Shown one piece after another: positions 37,071 to 44,309 of a stretch of DNA of 64,000 bases. How positions within the stretch are numbered: the stretch's first letter is position 1; the number at the start of each line of letters is the position of its first letter. Under the pieces are notes generated by a model that was given only the letters and a program-made list of their open reading frames with translations, was not told where the DNA came from and ran no database searches. The translations under genes and the position numbers were made by a program. Origin of the DNA: an uncultured Candidatus Poseidoniales archaeon (lineage in GTDB: Archaea > Thermoplasmatota > Poseidoniia > Poseidoniales > Poseidoniaceae); the NCBI GenBank assembly GCA_905182185.1, contig CAJJAP010000010.1, forward strand, positions 62,001 to 126,000, written 5' to 3'.

Positions 37071-37496
37071 ATGTGTACAAGCATTTCAAAACCTGTGGCG
37101 CATGGTAGTGGCATGCAGAGCAAGGTTGAATGGCTTGGCCAACATGGGTTAAAATGCATTAATTCCAATGGGCAGAGTCTAGATTTAGATTGGGAAGAAG
37201 GGCCAAGTCCGATGCAAGTAACACTACAAATGATTGGTGCATGCTCTTTGGTAGATGTCGTAATCGGCTTGAAGGAACGACAATTTTCCAAGGCGTGGGT
37301 TGAATTGGATAGCGAGAGGGCAGAACATGCTCCTCGGGTTTTCACCTCAATAGAAATGGTATACCACGTCACAGGAGATGTTCCTAAGAAACTCGTAGAA
37401 CGAGTCGTAGCAAAGAGCCATGAGAAATATTGTAGCGTTTCAAATATGTTTAATCAATCTGTAGAAATTACTTGGAGAGTAGAGATTCATAATTGA
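37071..37496 (+). CDS. OsmC-family protein
   Basis: About 141 residues from ATG 37071, or 127 from ATG 37113. MQSKVEWLGQHGLKC, SPMQVTLQMIGACSLVDVVIGLK and CSVSNMF are the OsmC/Ohr layout. A cysteine in the central helix (GACSLVD) and one at CSV correspond to the two catalytic thiols of peroxide-reducing members. Such proteins reduce organic hydroperoxides or act in osmotic stress. Start choice is uncertain; the open frame reaches into the icd gene on the other strand. Confidence 0.85.
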   Translation: MCTSISKPVAHGSGMQSKVEWLGQHGLKCINSNGQSLDLDWEEGPSPMQVTLQMIGACSLVDVVIGLKERQFSKAWVELDSERAEHAPRVFTSIEMVYHVTGDVPKKLVERVVAKSHEKYCSVSNMFNQSVEITWRVEIHN

Positions 37497-37553
37497 ATTT
37501 TCAGATGATCTTGCAATACAATTTTACAAAAATTCATATTTGGAGAGAGTGAA

Positions 37554-38198
37554 ATGCGCTTGATAATAATGAGAGCCAATAGAAATAAATTATTGGTTTC
37601 ATTACTATTTTTCATTCTATTATTTTCATCTCCGTTGGCTCATAGCGCTCCATCAGGAGTCGGAGATATTGGTGATGAAGGGTGTCTATGTCATGGCGCA
37701 AAATCCCAATTAACTTCGGTTATAATTGACGGTATTCCACAGGACTGGGCGGCAAACAATAGTTACGAGATGTCTATAATTATCAATAGTTCAATTGAAA
37801 TCTCGGGTCAAGAAAATGCGCGAATAGGTGGATTTAGATTAATAGTGGATGCTGGAGATGTTATTTTTGCTGAAAACAATCACACTCAAGTAATCAACGA
37901 GGGCTACACTCATACATCTCAAGGAAATCAGTATAGGCAGTGGAATTTCACTTGGACTGCACCTAGTTCTAATGATTCGGTAGTCAATTTTGTAGTGTTT
38001 GGTAATGCGGTAAACTCCAATGGGCAATCCTCGGGAGATGCTTGGAATTATTACTCGACTACAGTGGCAGGTGAAGGATATACGGGTGTCATTGAACAGC
38101 CGGCTGACTATTCAAGTAAGTTTCTAAATCGGGAAATTGCCCTATTGCTATTCGCAGTAATTTCCTTAGTTGGATTATTTTATTATTCAACTAAATGA
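37554..38198 (+). CDS. Surface protein with choice-of-anchor V-like domain and C-terminal helix
   Basis: 214 residues, ATG 37554 (or 37569). Signal peptide (LLVSLLFFILLF...AHSA), then GDEGCLCHG, a beta-rich domain with GGFRLIVDAG, YTHTSQGN, WNFTWTAPSS and FGNAVNSNGQSSGDAWNYYS, and a final membrane helix at about 190-210. This order of motifs is that of the choice-of-anchor V (reelin-like) domain, which usually carries a CxxCH-type heme motif; here it is CLCH, with one residue missing, so covalent heme is doubtful. Extracellular, membrane-anchored. Role unknown. Confidence 0.6.
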   Translation: MRLIIMRANRNKLLVSLLFFILLFSSPLAHSAPSGVGDIGDEGCLCHGAKSQLTSVIIDGIPQDWAANNSYEMSIIINSSIEISGQENARIGGFRLIVDAGDVIFAENNHTQVINEGYTHTSQGNQYRQWNFTWTAPSSNDSVVNFVVFGNAVNSNGQSSGDAWNYYSTTVAGEGYTGVIEQPADYSSKFLNREIALLLFAVISLVGLFYYSTK

Positions 38199-38200
38199 AC

Positions 38201-39331
38201 TCAGTTAACAAATTCAATTTGGCGATTTCGTAGCGACCTAAGTTGGCGGTTTTCACTAGCACCATGTATCTGGTCACTCTTTACTCCAGTCAGTACCAAC
38301 ATTACTCGGATATCTTCGCCAAGTGATTCATCAACAGCAGCACCCCAAATTATTTTGGCGTGTGGACTGACTTTTTCTTGAATTATTTGTGCACAGCGTT
38401 CTGCTTCACCGAGTGTTAGTGAACTTCCACCAACGACATTTATCAGTGCCCCTCTTGCATCGGTTGTATCAATTTCTAGTAATGGTGAGTTCAAAGCCTC
38501 TAAAGTAGCCTCTTCAGCACGATTCTCGCCTGAAGCAGCACCCAAACCAATCATAGCAACACCGCTACCAGAATTGATTACTGCACGTAAATCTTCAAAG
38601 TCGAGGTTTACCATTCCATCAGTGGTCAATAATTCTGTTACGCCAGTGATTGAACGAACCAATAATTCATCTCCAACTCTAAAAGCACTAGCAATTGGTA
38701 GATTCTTGACGCCTTCAATTTCTAATAGCCTTTCATTAGGAATGACCAGGATAGTATCGCAATGCTCGCGTAGACGTTCTAATCCCCACTCTGCATTTTG
38801 CTTTCTAAGCGATCCTTCTGACTTGAACGGATAAGTTACTACGGCAATGGTCATCGCCCCTTGCTTCTTTGCTAATCGAGCGATATGTCCAGCAGCACCG
38901 GTTCCAGAGCCACCACCCATTCCTGCTGTAATAATAGCAAGTTGAGTATCGTTGGTGATTTTACGCAATGAGATTTCCGACTCTAATGCAGCAGCTTCGC
39001 CTTTTGTTGGGTCGCCGCCAGCACCCCTGCCTCTAGCAGTTCGTCCAATCAGAACTTTGTTTTCGATAGGAGACATCAACAATGCTTGTGCATCTGTGTT
39101 GATAGCATAACCAGTAACATATTCTGAATCAAATAAGTTTTCTTCGAATAAACGATTGATTGCGTTGCATCCTGCTCCACCGACACCGTAAACTCTTATT
39201 CGTGGTTGTAGTGATTCTAACAAGGCTTTCAATTCGGCTTCATCACCAGTTCCAATCGGTGGAAGATCAGCTGATGGCTTGGTTTGTTCATCGTCGGAAA
39301 GTTCGAGAACACGTTCAATAAGATGACGCAT
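38201..39331 (-). CDS. ftsZ: Cell division protein FtsZ
   Basis: 376 residues. The core starts at about residue 44 with IRVYGVGGAGCNAINR, and the tubulin signature is GMGGGSGTGAAG at about 137-148. NTDAQAL, PFKSEGSLRKQNAEWGLERL and the T7 loop NLDFEDLRAVI are intact. FtsZ polymerises with GTP to form the division ring. A 43-residue acidic N-terminal extension precedes the core, and the C-terminus is short, ending in a basic LRSLRNRQIEFVN. It is next to radA, same strand, 89 bases apart. Confidence 0.95.
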   Translation of the reverse strand: MRHLIERVLELSDDEQTKPSADLPPIGTGDEAELKALLESLQPRIRVYGVGGAGCNAINRLFEENLFDSEYVTGYAINTDAQALLMSPIENKVLIGRTARGRGAGGDPTKGEAAALESEISLRKITNDTQLAIITAGMGGGSGTGAAGHIARLAKKQGAMTIAVVTYPFKSEGSLRKQNAEWGLERLREHCDTILVIPNERLLEIEGVKNLPIASAFRVGDELLVRSITGVTELLTTDGMVNLDFEDLRAVINSGSGVAMIGLGAASGENRAEEATLEALNSPLLEIDTTDARGALINVVGGSSLTLGEAERCAQIIQEKVSPHAKIIWGAAVDESLGEDIRVMLVLTGVKSDQIHGASENRQLRSLRNRQIEFVN

Positions 39332-39420
39332 ATACGTTATGCTCTCTCAAGTGCCCTTGAAGATACCGCTTCAAATATACCCTCACAGTGGAGTTTCGTT
39401 GGTTTTTACAATTTTCGGAA

Positions 39421-40455
39421 TCAGTCACGAAGTCCTTCTTGAGTTACCTGATAAACACATTCTCCATCAGGCAAGTTAGGAGAGTCCACTAAGCGTGCAA
39501 TTCTTCTTCCAGCCTTTGCTTTGCGCAAGTACAATCTAAATGTTGATGCGTGAGCAAGAATGTGCCCACCGATCGGCTTTGTAGGATCTCCCCACATTGC
39601 ATCAGGTTTCGAGTGAACTTGATTAGTAACTAGAATTAGCGCATTATTGACAGTTGCTAATTGTTTCAAGTCCTTCAAGTGACGGTTTAGCTTTTGTTGC
39701 CTATTTGCAAGCATTCCTCTACCAATATATTCGGCTCTGAAATGGCTTGTTAAAGAATCAACGATAATCATTTTAACATTTAATCCCTTACTCATTCTCT
39801 TGATCTCTTCAGCGAGAAGCATTTGGTGATCGGAATTATATGCTCTTGCTACATGTATTCGTGCAAGAACTTTATCCGGATCTAATCCATAGCCACGTGC
39901 CATTTGAGTAATTCGCTCTGGGCGGAAAGTATCTTCAGTATCAATATAGAAAACATCTCCATCAAGACCGCCTTCTTCGACAGGAAGAGTACAATTTACT
40001 GCAAGTTGATGTCCGATTTGAGTCTTACCTGAGCCAAATTCGCCATATACTTCAACCAGTGATTGGGTTTCAAAACCGCCACCTAATAGGTCATCAATTG
40101 ACTGTACCTTGCTGTGTAACTTCTGAACTTGGCGTCTTCGCTCCAATAACGCTTCACCGGAAATAAATCCACCAATATTCGCCATTCTCTTTGCAGCAGA
40201 TATTATCTTTGCAGCAACACCTTCGCCTAATTCAGCTTGTTCTGCTAAGTCACCAGGTGCCATTACAGCCAGTGATAAGAGGTTGTCAAATCCAGCTTCT
40301 CGCAATTTTTCTGCGGTCGCAGGACCAACGCCAGGAAGCTCGTCTATCTTCGCCTCACCCTCTTCATCCAGTGCCATTAATGGGATTGGTTCATCCAGCA
40401 CCTCTTCATTCTTTTCTATCTCAATTTTCGCATTCTTCTTCGCTTTGGTTGCCAT
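39421..40455 (-). CDS. radA: DNA repair and recombination protein RadA
   Basis: 344 residues from ATG 40455. A Lys/Glu-rich start, then a helix-hairpin-helix DNA-binding domain ([20 protein letters not shown] at about 37-56), then the RecA core with Walker [10 protein letters not shown] (138-146), Walker [10 protein letters not shown], and L2-region [14 protein letters not shown]. It is the archaeal Rad51/RecA homologue and forms ATP-dependent filaments on single-stranded DNA. No RadB or other repair gene is adjacent. Confidence 0.96.
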   Translation of the reverse strand: MATKAKKNAKIEIEKNEEVLDEPIPLMALDEEGEAKIDELPGVGPATAEKLREAGFDNLLSLAVMAPGDLAEQAELGEGVAAKIISAAKRMANIGGFISGEALLERRRQVQKLHSKVQSIDDLLGGGFETQSLVEVYGEFGSGKTQIGHQLAVNCTLPVEEGGLDGDVFYIDTEDTFRPERITQMARGYGLDPDKVLARIHVARAYNSDHQMLLAEEIKRMSKGLNVKMIIVDSLTSHFRAEYIGRGMLANRQQKLNRHLKDLKQLATVNNALILVTNQVHSKPDAMWGDPTKPIGGHILAHASTFRLYLRKAKAGRRIARLVDSPNLPDGECVYQVTQEGLRD

Positions 40456-40666
40456 TTCACTCACTTCCAAACTGCTCTGTACCACCAATGGTATATGAAG
40501 AAACGAAACGGGGCATCAAATCGATTCGTCATAATAGCCGAAGAAATCGAGCCGCTAAAGGCATCACTGAGGCTAATATATTCACTTTCACTTCAGATTT
40601 CCTCAAACTGAAACTGAAATCAATCATTTTTGTTTTGAGTAATTATTCGCTCTAAAGGAACAGTAA

Positions 40667-40757
40667 TCACTCTTCACCAACAGGGAAAGGATTGGGTTCA
40701 CTCTCTTCAGCAAGATATTTGATAGTCACATCGTGATTAACATCAATATTGTCTGTC
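40667..40757 (-). other. Frameshifted C-terminal tail of the lipoprotein
   Basis: On the minus strand a third frame reads NIDVNHDVTIKYLAEESEPN then PFPVGEE and stops at 40667-40669. It follows the middle segment in register after one base is removed. Beyond it toward radA (40456-40666) I see only AT-rich spacer. Confidence 0.5.
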
Positions 40758-41009
40758 TCCTTGGTCGATTACAACCGATAGAATCCAAATACCTTCCATT
40801 ACATTGTATTGGTCGTAATTCCATGAAGCATCTTGCCCATCGCCAATTATTTCGCTATGAGTGCCTTGTTCTTCTTCATTTGGGTCATTCAAGTGCCAAC
40901 TAACAGTATCTTGTCCACCACCAGCCATCCAAACTTCGAGGGTTAGTAACAGTTGATTCAATTTGAATGAATTCCGGAAGTTGGCATTCACAATCCGGTG
41001 TTGCGTCAA
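40743..41009 (-). CDS. Lipoprotein, middle part in a second frame
   Basis: This frame holds the continuation of the lipoprotein at 40900-41475; its apparent start is an artefact. It encodes LTLEVWMAGGGQDTVSWHL, a polar stretch and a strand ending IWILSVVIDQGD. Two single-base corrections, at about 40940-40942 and 40748-40757, join it to the N-terminal frame and to a further tail ending at 40667. Confidence 0.55.
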   Translation of the reverse strand: MTQHRIVNANFRNSFKLNQLLLTLEVWMAGGGQDTVSWHLNDPNEEEQGTHSEIIGDGQDASWNYDQYNVMEGIWILSVVIDQGDRQY

Positions 41010-41475
41010 TATTCATCTCTCGTGGAGAATCTTCATTTGTCTCGCTCCAGATAATTTGTTTTTCAATTCTTACAGTAATAGAGAAATTATTGTCATTTCC
41101 TTGGTCATCGACTGCGCCCAAGTAAACAGTGAATAATCCATGGGTCATGTATGTATAACTAATTTCTGCAGTTTCGTCAGCATTGGCTACAAATTGGCTT
41201 GTTCCATCACCTGGAACTACGTAGAAACTTTTCATTTGCCCATTTTCAGATGTTGTGCGAGCAAAATCAAAGGACAATTCAACACCATTCTCAGAGATTT
41301 GATTGCCCTCACGGATCTCTTCAACAATAGTGCCGCTTGTCGTTTCATAATACACTATCATGTCAATAGGGCTTGGCGCCTTATCAGAATCTCCACTTGA
41401 GCCTAAACATCCGGCGATTGAGGCGCTTAGCATCACGAAACAAAGTAATAATGGCACAATTCGGCTACTTCGCAT
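40900..41475 (-). CDS. Predicted lipoprotein with PKD-like beta domain (C-terminus frameshifted)
   Basis: About 191 residues as read from ATG 41475 (the frame is open to 41526). The lipobox-like LSASIAGCLGSSGD gives a lipid-anchor cysteine at about residue 24. The mature part looks like a beta-sandwich of the PKD type, with SFDFARTTSENGQMKSFYV, a GDGTSQF loop and YTYMTHGLFTVYLGAVDDQGN. The end (NPRSLDGWWWTRYC) is out of frame; the true continuation is the frame at 40743. Corrected length would be about 285 residues. Extracellular, membrane-anchored; function unknown. Confidence 0.6.
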   Translation of the reverse strand: MRSSRIVPLLLCFVMLSASIAGCLGSSGDSDKAPSPIDMIVYYETTSGTIVEEIREGNQISENGVELSFDFARTTSENGQMKSFYVVPGDGTSQFVANADETAEISYTYMTHGLFTVYLGAVDDQGNDNNFSITVRIEKQIIWSETNEDSPREMNIDATPDCECQLPEFIQIESTVTNPRSLDGWWWTRYC

Positions 41476-41616
41476 GTATTGGTGTGAGAGGGTACTGGTT
41501 GATGAACCCAGTGATTGCAGAGTCACTTTTTATCACTCATAATCGTCAATATTGTTATTTTAGTATTAGGTTGTTGAGTCGGTGGATTGAAAGCAGGGGA
41601 ACTTTGCCGCTTGGTT

Positions 41617-41691
41617 AACGAGGTGGGGTAGTCTGGATATCCCGTCGGGCTCATAACCCGGAGACCGGTGGTTCAAATCCATCCCTCGTTA
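41617..41691 (+). tRNA. Initiator tRNA-Met (CAU)
   Basis: A complete cloverleaf without intron: acceptor stem AACGAGG/CCTCGTT, D arm with GGG/CCC, anticodon loop CTCATAA, and T arm GGTGG/CCATC with loop TTCAAAT. Initiator hallmarks are present: the A1-U72 first pair and three G:C pairs (GGG/CCC) next to the anticodon loop. Discriminator base is A; CCA is not encoded. Anticodon at 41652-41654. Confidence 0.96.
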
Positions 41692-41695
41692 TTTT

Positions 41696-42448
41696 TCAAC
41701 TATACTCGTAGTAGTCGTGTTTTGGTTTCAATTTATCCAATGCAGATTGTAATTTAGCATTGGCTACTGCCTCACCACTTTCTATTGCAGCAATCTCTTT
41801 TTCTAGCCTTTCAGATACTTTATTGACAGCAGATATTTGTGAAGTCTGTACTCCATTCAATGCTTGTAAAGTTGCAAGTAGTTTTTTTGCATCTTGAGCA
41901 GGCCTATTTTCAGGTTCAAGTAGGAATAAGCCATCTCGTTTTATCACCATCTCAGAAGCAGCGCAACAATCCAATAGAACTTGCAATATCTTCTTATCCG
42001 GTCCGATTGCAACTACGGCTTCATAAGCCGCAGCAACGTGATTCGGTGCTAGTTTTTGGCATTTAGAATATGCTTTTTGTGCAGGTCTATTTCTCCCAGC
42101 AGCAGCATGTAAGTTACCTTCTCTGCGATAGTCTTCAGCAGGTGGAGTTGATTTTGAGATCAATTCAGGAGCATTTTTTTTCAAAATACTAGTTAACTTT
42201 TTACGCTCTTTATGCAGTATTTTGACTATCGAAACTCCTTCTTTGGCCTTATTGCGCAGTAGTAAAATATCGCAATATAGTCTCAGCCCCTTTACCAACA
42301 TGACTTGAGAGTCAACAGCTCTTTTCTTGTTGGCCAATAGCATACTGGTAAATTCGGAGGCCATTACCTCTGACATTTCCATTCTACCATCTTGGATATA
42401 CCGCTCAATTTGCAGTAGAGTTTGTGCAGGGTCACTCATACCAAACAT
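41696..42448 (-). CDS. Helical protein of unknown function
   Basis: About 250 residues from ATG 42448 (TTG 42457 is in frame, and another ATG lies at 42439). It is all-helical with a TPR-like core (GNLHAAAGRNRPAQKAYSKC) and a C-terminal coiled coil (INKVSERLEKEIAAI-type region). No signal peptide or membrane helix. Its stop lies five bases from the 3' end of the initiator tRNA on the opposite strand, so the two transcripts converge. No family recognised. Confidence 0.65.
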   Translation of the reverse strand: MFGMSDPAQTLLQIERYIQDGRMEMSEVMASEFTSMLLANKKRAVDSQVMLVKGLRLYCDILLLRNKAKEGVSIVKILHKERKKLTSILKKNAPELISKSTPPAEDYRREGNLHAAAGRNRPAQKAYSKCQKLAPNHVAAAYEAVVAIGPDKKILQVLLDCCAASEMVIKRDGLFLLEPENRPAQDAKKLLATLQALNGVQTSQISAVNKVSERLEKEIAAIESGEAVANAKLQSALDKLKPKHDYYEYS

Positions 42449-42544
42449 GATGCTCAAATACGGCGTTTACTCCCTGCCCTATGATTGCTTCTCCATTTTC
42501 AAGGATTAACCAATTATTGTTACAGTATTCAAAGCGGATGAAAT

Positions 42545-42796
42545 TTAATCTAATAAAGGTGCAGCAGTCAGTGTTTTTGTTGTTTCAACTCCGCCAATAT
42601 TACGGATTACATTGACCACTATCGTGGATAACAATCCAAAATCAGGACATTGTATTTTCACAAATATATCATATTCTCCGAACAAGATTAGGGATTCTGT
42701 AACCTCTTCTATTTGGCGTAACTTTTCAATGACATGGTTTTCCTTTCCTGGCTCTGTAACGATTAACACAATCGCTGTTGCGGCTCCATATTGCAT
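42545..42796 (-). CDS. Solo Lrp/AsnC ligand-binding (RAM) domain protein
   Basis: About 83 residues from ATG 42796 (a TTG at 42823 also in frame). AIVLIVTEPGKENHVIEKLRQIEEV, LFGEYDIFVKIQ and VRNIGGVETTKTLTAAPLL-type strands form the alpha/beta ferredoxin-like effector domain of Lrp/AsnC regulators. The helix-turn-helix part is absent. Such stand-alone domains can form oligomers and sense amino acids, or modify full-length Lrp proteins. The gene diverges from the Fap7-type kinase gene by about 70 bases. Confidence 0.8.
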   Translation of the reverse strand: MQYGAATAIVLIVTEPGKENHVIEKLRQIEEVTESLILFGEYDIFVKIQCPDFGLLSTIVVNVIRNIGGVETTKTLTAAPLLD

Positions 42797-42865
42797 CTGT
42801 GGTAACTCCTCTATGGCCACCAAATTGTAGCGCTCATGTTTAATGGTTCAGTTAGATGGCCCACC

Positions 42866-43414
42866 ATGGCAGATGATTTGTGCATCGCAATTACGGGAAC
42901 TCCGGGTACTGGAAAAACCAGTATCTGTGAAACACTAGAGAAAAATGGATTCACGATTTATTCGGTTGAACAATTAGCCAAACAACATGAGTGTCTTGGT
43001 GAAATCGATTCCGATGACAATTCTGCACCAGTAGATGTCCACAAATTAGCTGATGAATGGCAATGTGAAGATGCTGGAATCGTATTTGTTGATGGACATT
43101 TGTCACATCTATTAGAGGTGGAAGCGGTTGTAGTACTGCGTTGTGATCCAAATGTTATCAAAACAAGGCTTAGTCAACGTGAATACGGAGATGAAAAAGT
43201 CGCCGCTAATGTTGAGTGGGAAATGATTTCCGGCGTTTGGTCCGAGATGCTTGAATTTGAAATTGAAACACCCTGTTTAGAATTAGACACATCTGAAAAA
43301 TCACCTGAGCAATTAGTTGAAGAAATATTTGACTGGATAGAGGAAGGTTGTCAATCACCAAGCGTCGAAGAAAATGCCTCTAAAGCAATAGATTGGATTT
43401 CAAATATTGTTTGA
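42866..43414 (+). CDS. Fap7/hCINAP-type adenylate kinase
   Basis: 182 residues from ATG 42866, chosen because the P-loop must be near the start. Walker A is ITGTPGTGKTS (about 8-18), followed by CETLEKNGF, a VFVDGHLSHLLEV core and the LRCDPNVIKTRLSQREY lid region. This is the archaeal COG1936 family related to eukaryotic Fap7, which phosphorylates AMP and takes part in late 18S-type rRNA maturation with uS11. An acidic extension follows the core. Confidence 0.87.
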   Translation: MADDLCIAITGTPGTGKTSICETLEKNGFTIYSVEQLAKQHECLGEIDSDDNSAPVDVHKLADEWQCEDAGIVFVDGHLSHLLEVEAVVVLRCDPNVIKTRLSQREYGDEKVAANVEWEMISGVWSEMLEFEIETPCLELDTSEKSPEQLVEEIFDWIEEGCQSPSVEENASKAIDWISNIV

Positions 43415-43489
43415 AAAAGAATAGTACACACAATAATTCAGCCACAAACCTCAACCCCTGCCTCAACTTCGCAGAGTTTGGTGGAGTGA

Positions 43490-44197
43490 ATGGCACTTGA
43501 GAAATTACGTCTTCAATGGGAAAAATTCTTTGAGCCCATTCTTAATTTCTTAGGCGATACTAACCCTTCCGTATTAACTTGGGTCGCATTACCAATCGGG
43601 CTATTGGGTGGCGTTGCTATCGCTGTTGCTCCTATGGATGAATATGGTGCAACACTCCTATTAGTCGGCGCCTTTTTGATAGGGGTTTCAACTATACTAG
43701 ACGGTCTAGATGGGCCTTTGGCTAGGAGAAATGGAATGGTTACTCGGTGGGGTGATTATCTAGATCACACCTTCGATAGATTGCTGGATGGAACTTGGAT
43801 TGTATGTATTGCAATCTCCCCATTCGTTGGTGATATGTCATTTGGATTAGTGGTTGCATGGTTTACATTATTGGGATCTTATATGGGAACTCAGGCTCAA
43901 GCGGTTGCAGGAACAAGAAATTACCGTGGCTTTGGAAGAGCGGATAGAACAATCATGTCAATTGTAGCACTAATTTTATCCGGTCTTTTTATCTTCCTTG
44001 ATGTTGGAAGTTTTGGCTATTTCCCAGGTATCTTTGACCATATCGAAATCAGTCCAATGAGCATAGTATTGATAATTTCGGGTGTTGGCGGAATATACAC
44101 ATTTTTAATACGCTTCGCACAGGCCAATAATGGGATCAAGGAAATAGACAGAAACGACCCTCTTCCTCAACCGAACCAAGACAAATCTGAGCAATAA
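43490..44197 (+). CDS. CDP-alcohol phosphatidyltransferase
   Basis: 235 residues with about six membrane helices. The signature D-x2-D-G-x2-A-R-x8-G-x3-D-x3-D is complete in DGLDGPLARRN then GMVTRWGDYLDHTFDR. The family transfers an alcohol phosphate (inositol, glycerol or serine) onto CDP-activated lipid; in archaea the products are archaetidylinositol-, -glycerol- or -serine-type lipids. The exact alcohol cannot be read from sequence. A short polar C-terminal tail (LPQPNQDKSEQ) is atypical. Together with the decarboxylase at 1271 it could form part of a serine-to-ethanolamine headgroup route. Confidence 0.88.
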   Translation: MALEKLRLQWEKFFEPILNFLGDTNPSVLTWVALPIGLLGGVAIAVAPMDEYGATLLLVGAFLIGVSTILDGLDGPLARRNGMVTRWGDYLDHTFDRLLDGTWIVCIAISPFVGDMSFGLVVAWFTLLGSYMGTQAQAVAGTRNYRGFGRADRTIMSIVALILSGLFIFLDVGSFGYFPGIFDHIEISPMSIVLIISGVGGIYTFLIRFAQANNGIKEIDRNDPLPQPNQDKSEQ

Positions 44198-44224
44198 TTA
44201 ATTGTCATAATTTACTATTCTCCG

Positions 44225-44240
44225 CCACCCCGTAGGGGTG
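44225..44240. other. GC-rich hairpin, exact copy of the one at 32271
   Basis: The same 16-base string (CCACCCCGTAGGGGTG) with stem CACCCC/GGGGTG. It sits seven bases before a tiny reading frame at 44247 and about 70 bases before the surface-protein start. Confidence 0.65.
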
Positions 44241-44246
44241 TCTGTA

Positions 44247-44309
44247 ATGGCAATTTTCGCACATTCCAAGCGACAGCGTATTAATAGGTTAATGCGACAA
44301 GCGGAGTGA
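44247..44309 (+). CDS. Possible 20-residue leader peptide
   Basis: A short frame reading MAIFAHSKRQRINRLMRQAE whose TGA overlaps the ATG of the next gene (TGATG). It lies between the hairpin and the surface-protein gene. The overlap suggests coupled translation, but a frame this short can arise by chance. Confidence 0.25.
   Translation: MAIFAHSKRQRINRLMRQAE

Noticed and set aside
37683-37694. c-type cytochrome heme motif in the surface protein
   Set aside because: The sequence is CLCH, one residue short of CxxCH, so covalent heme binding is not supported.
40191-40655. Plus-strand open frame overlapping the radA start
   Set aside because: Gln/Leu/Pro-rich, opposite a strongly conserved gene, with no family similarity.
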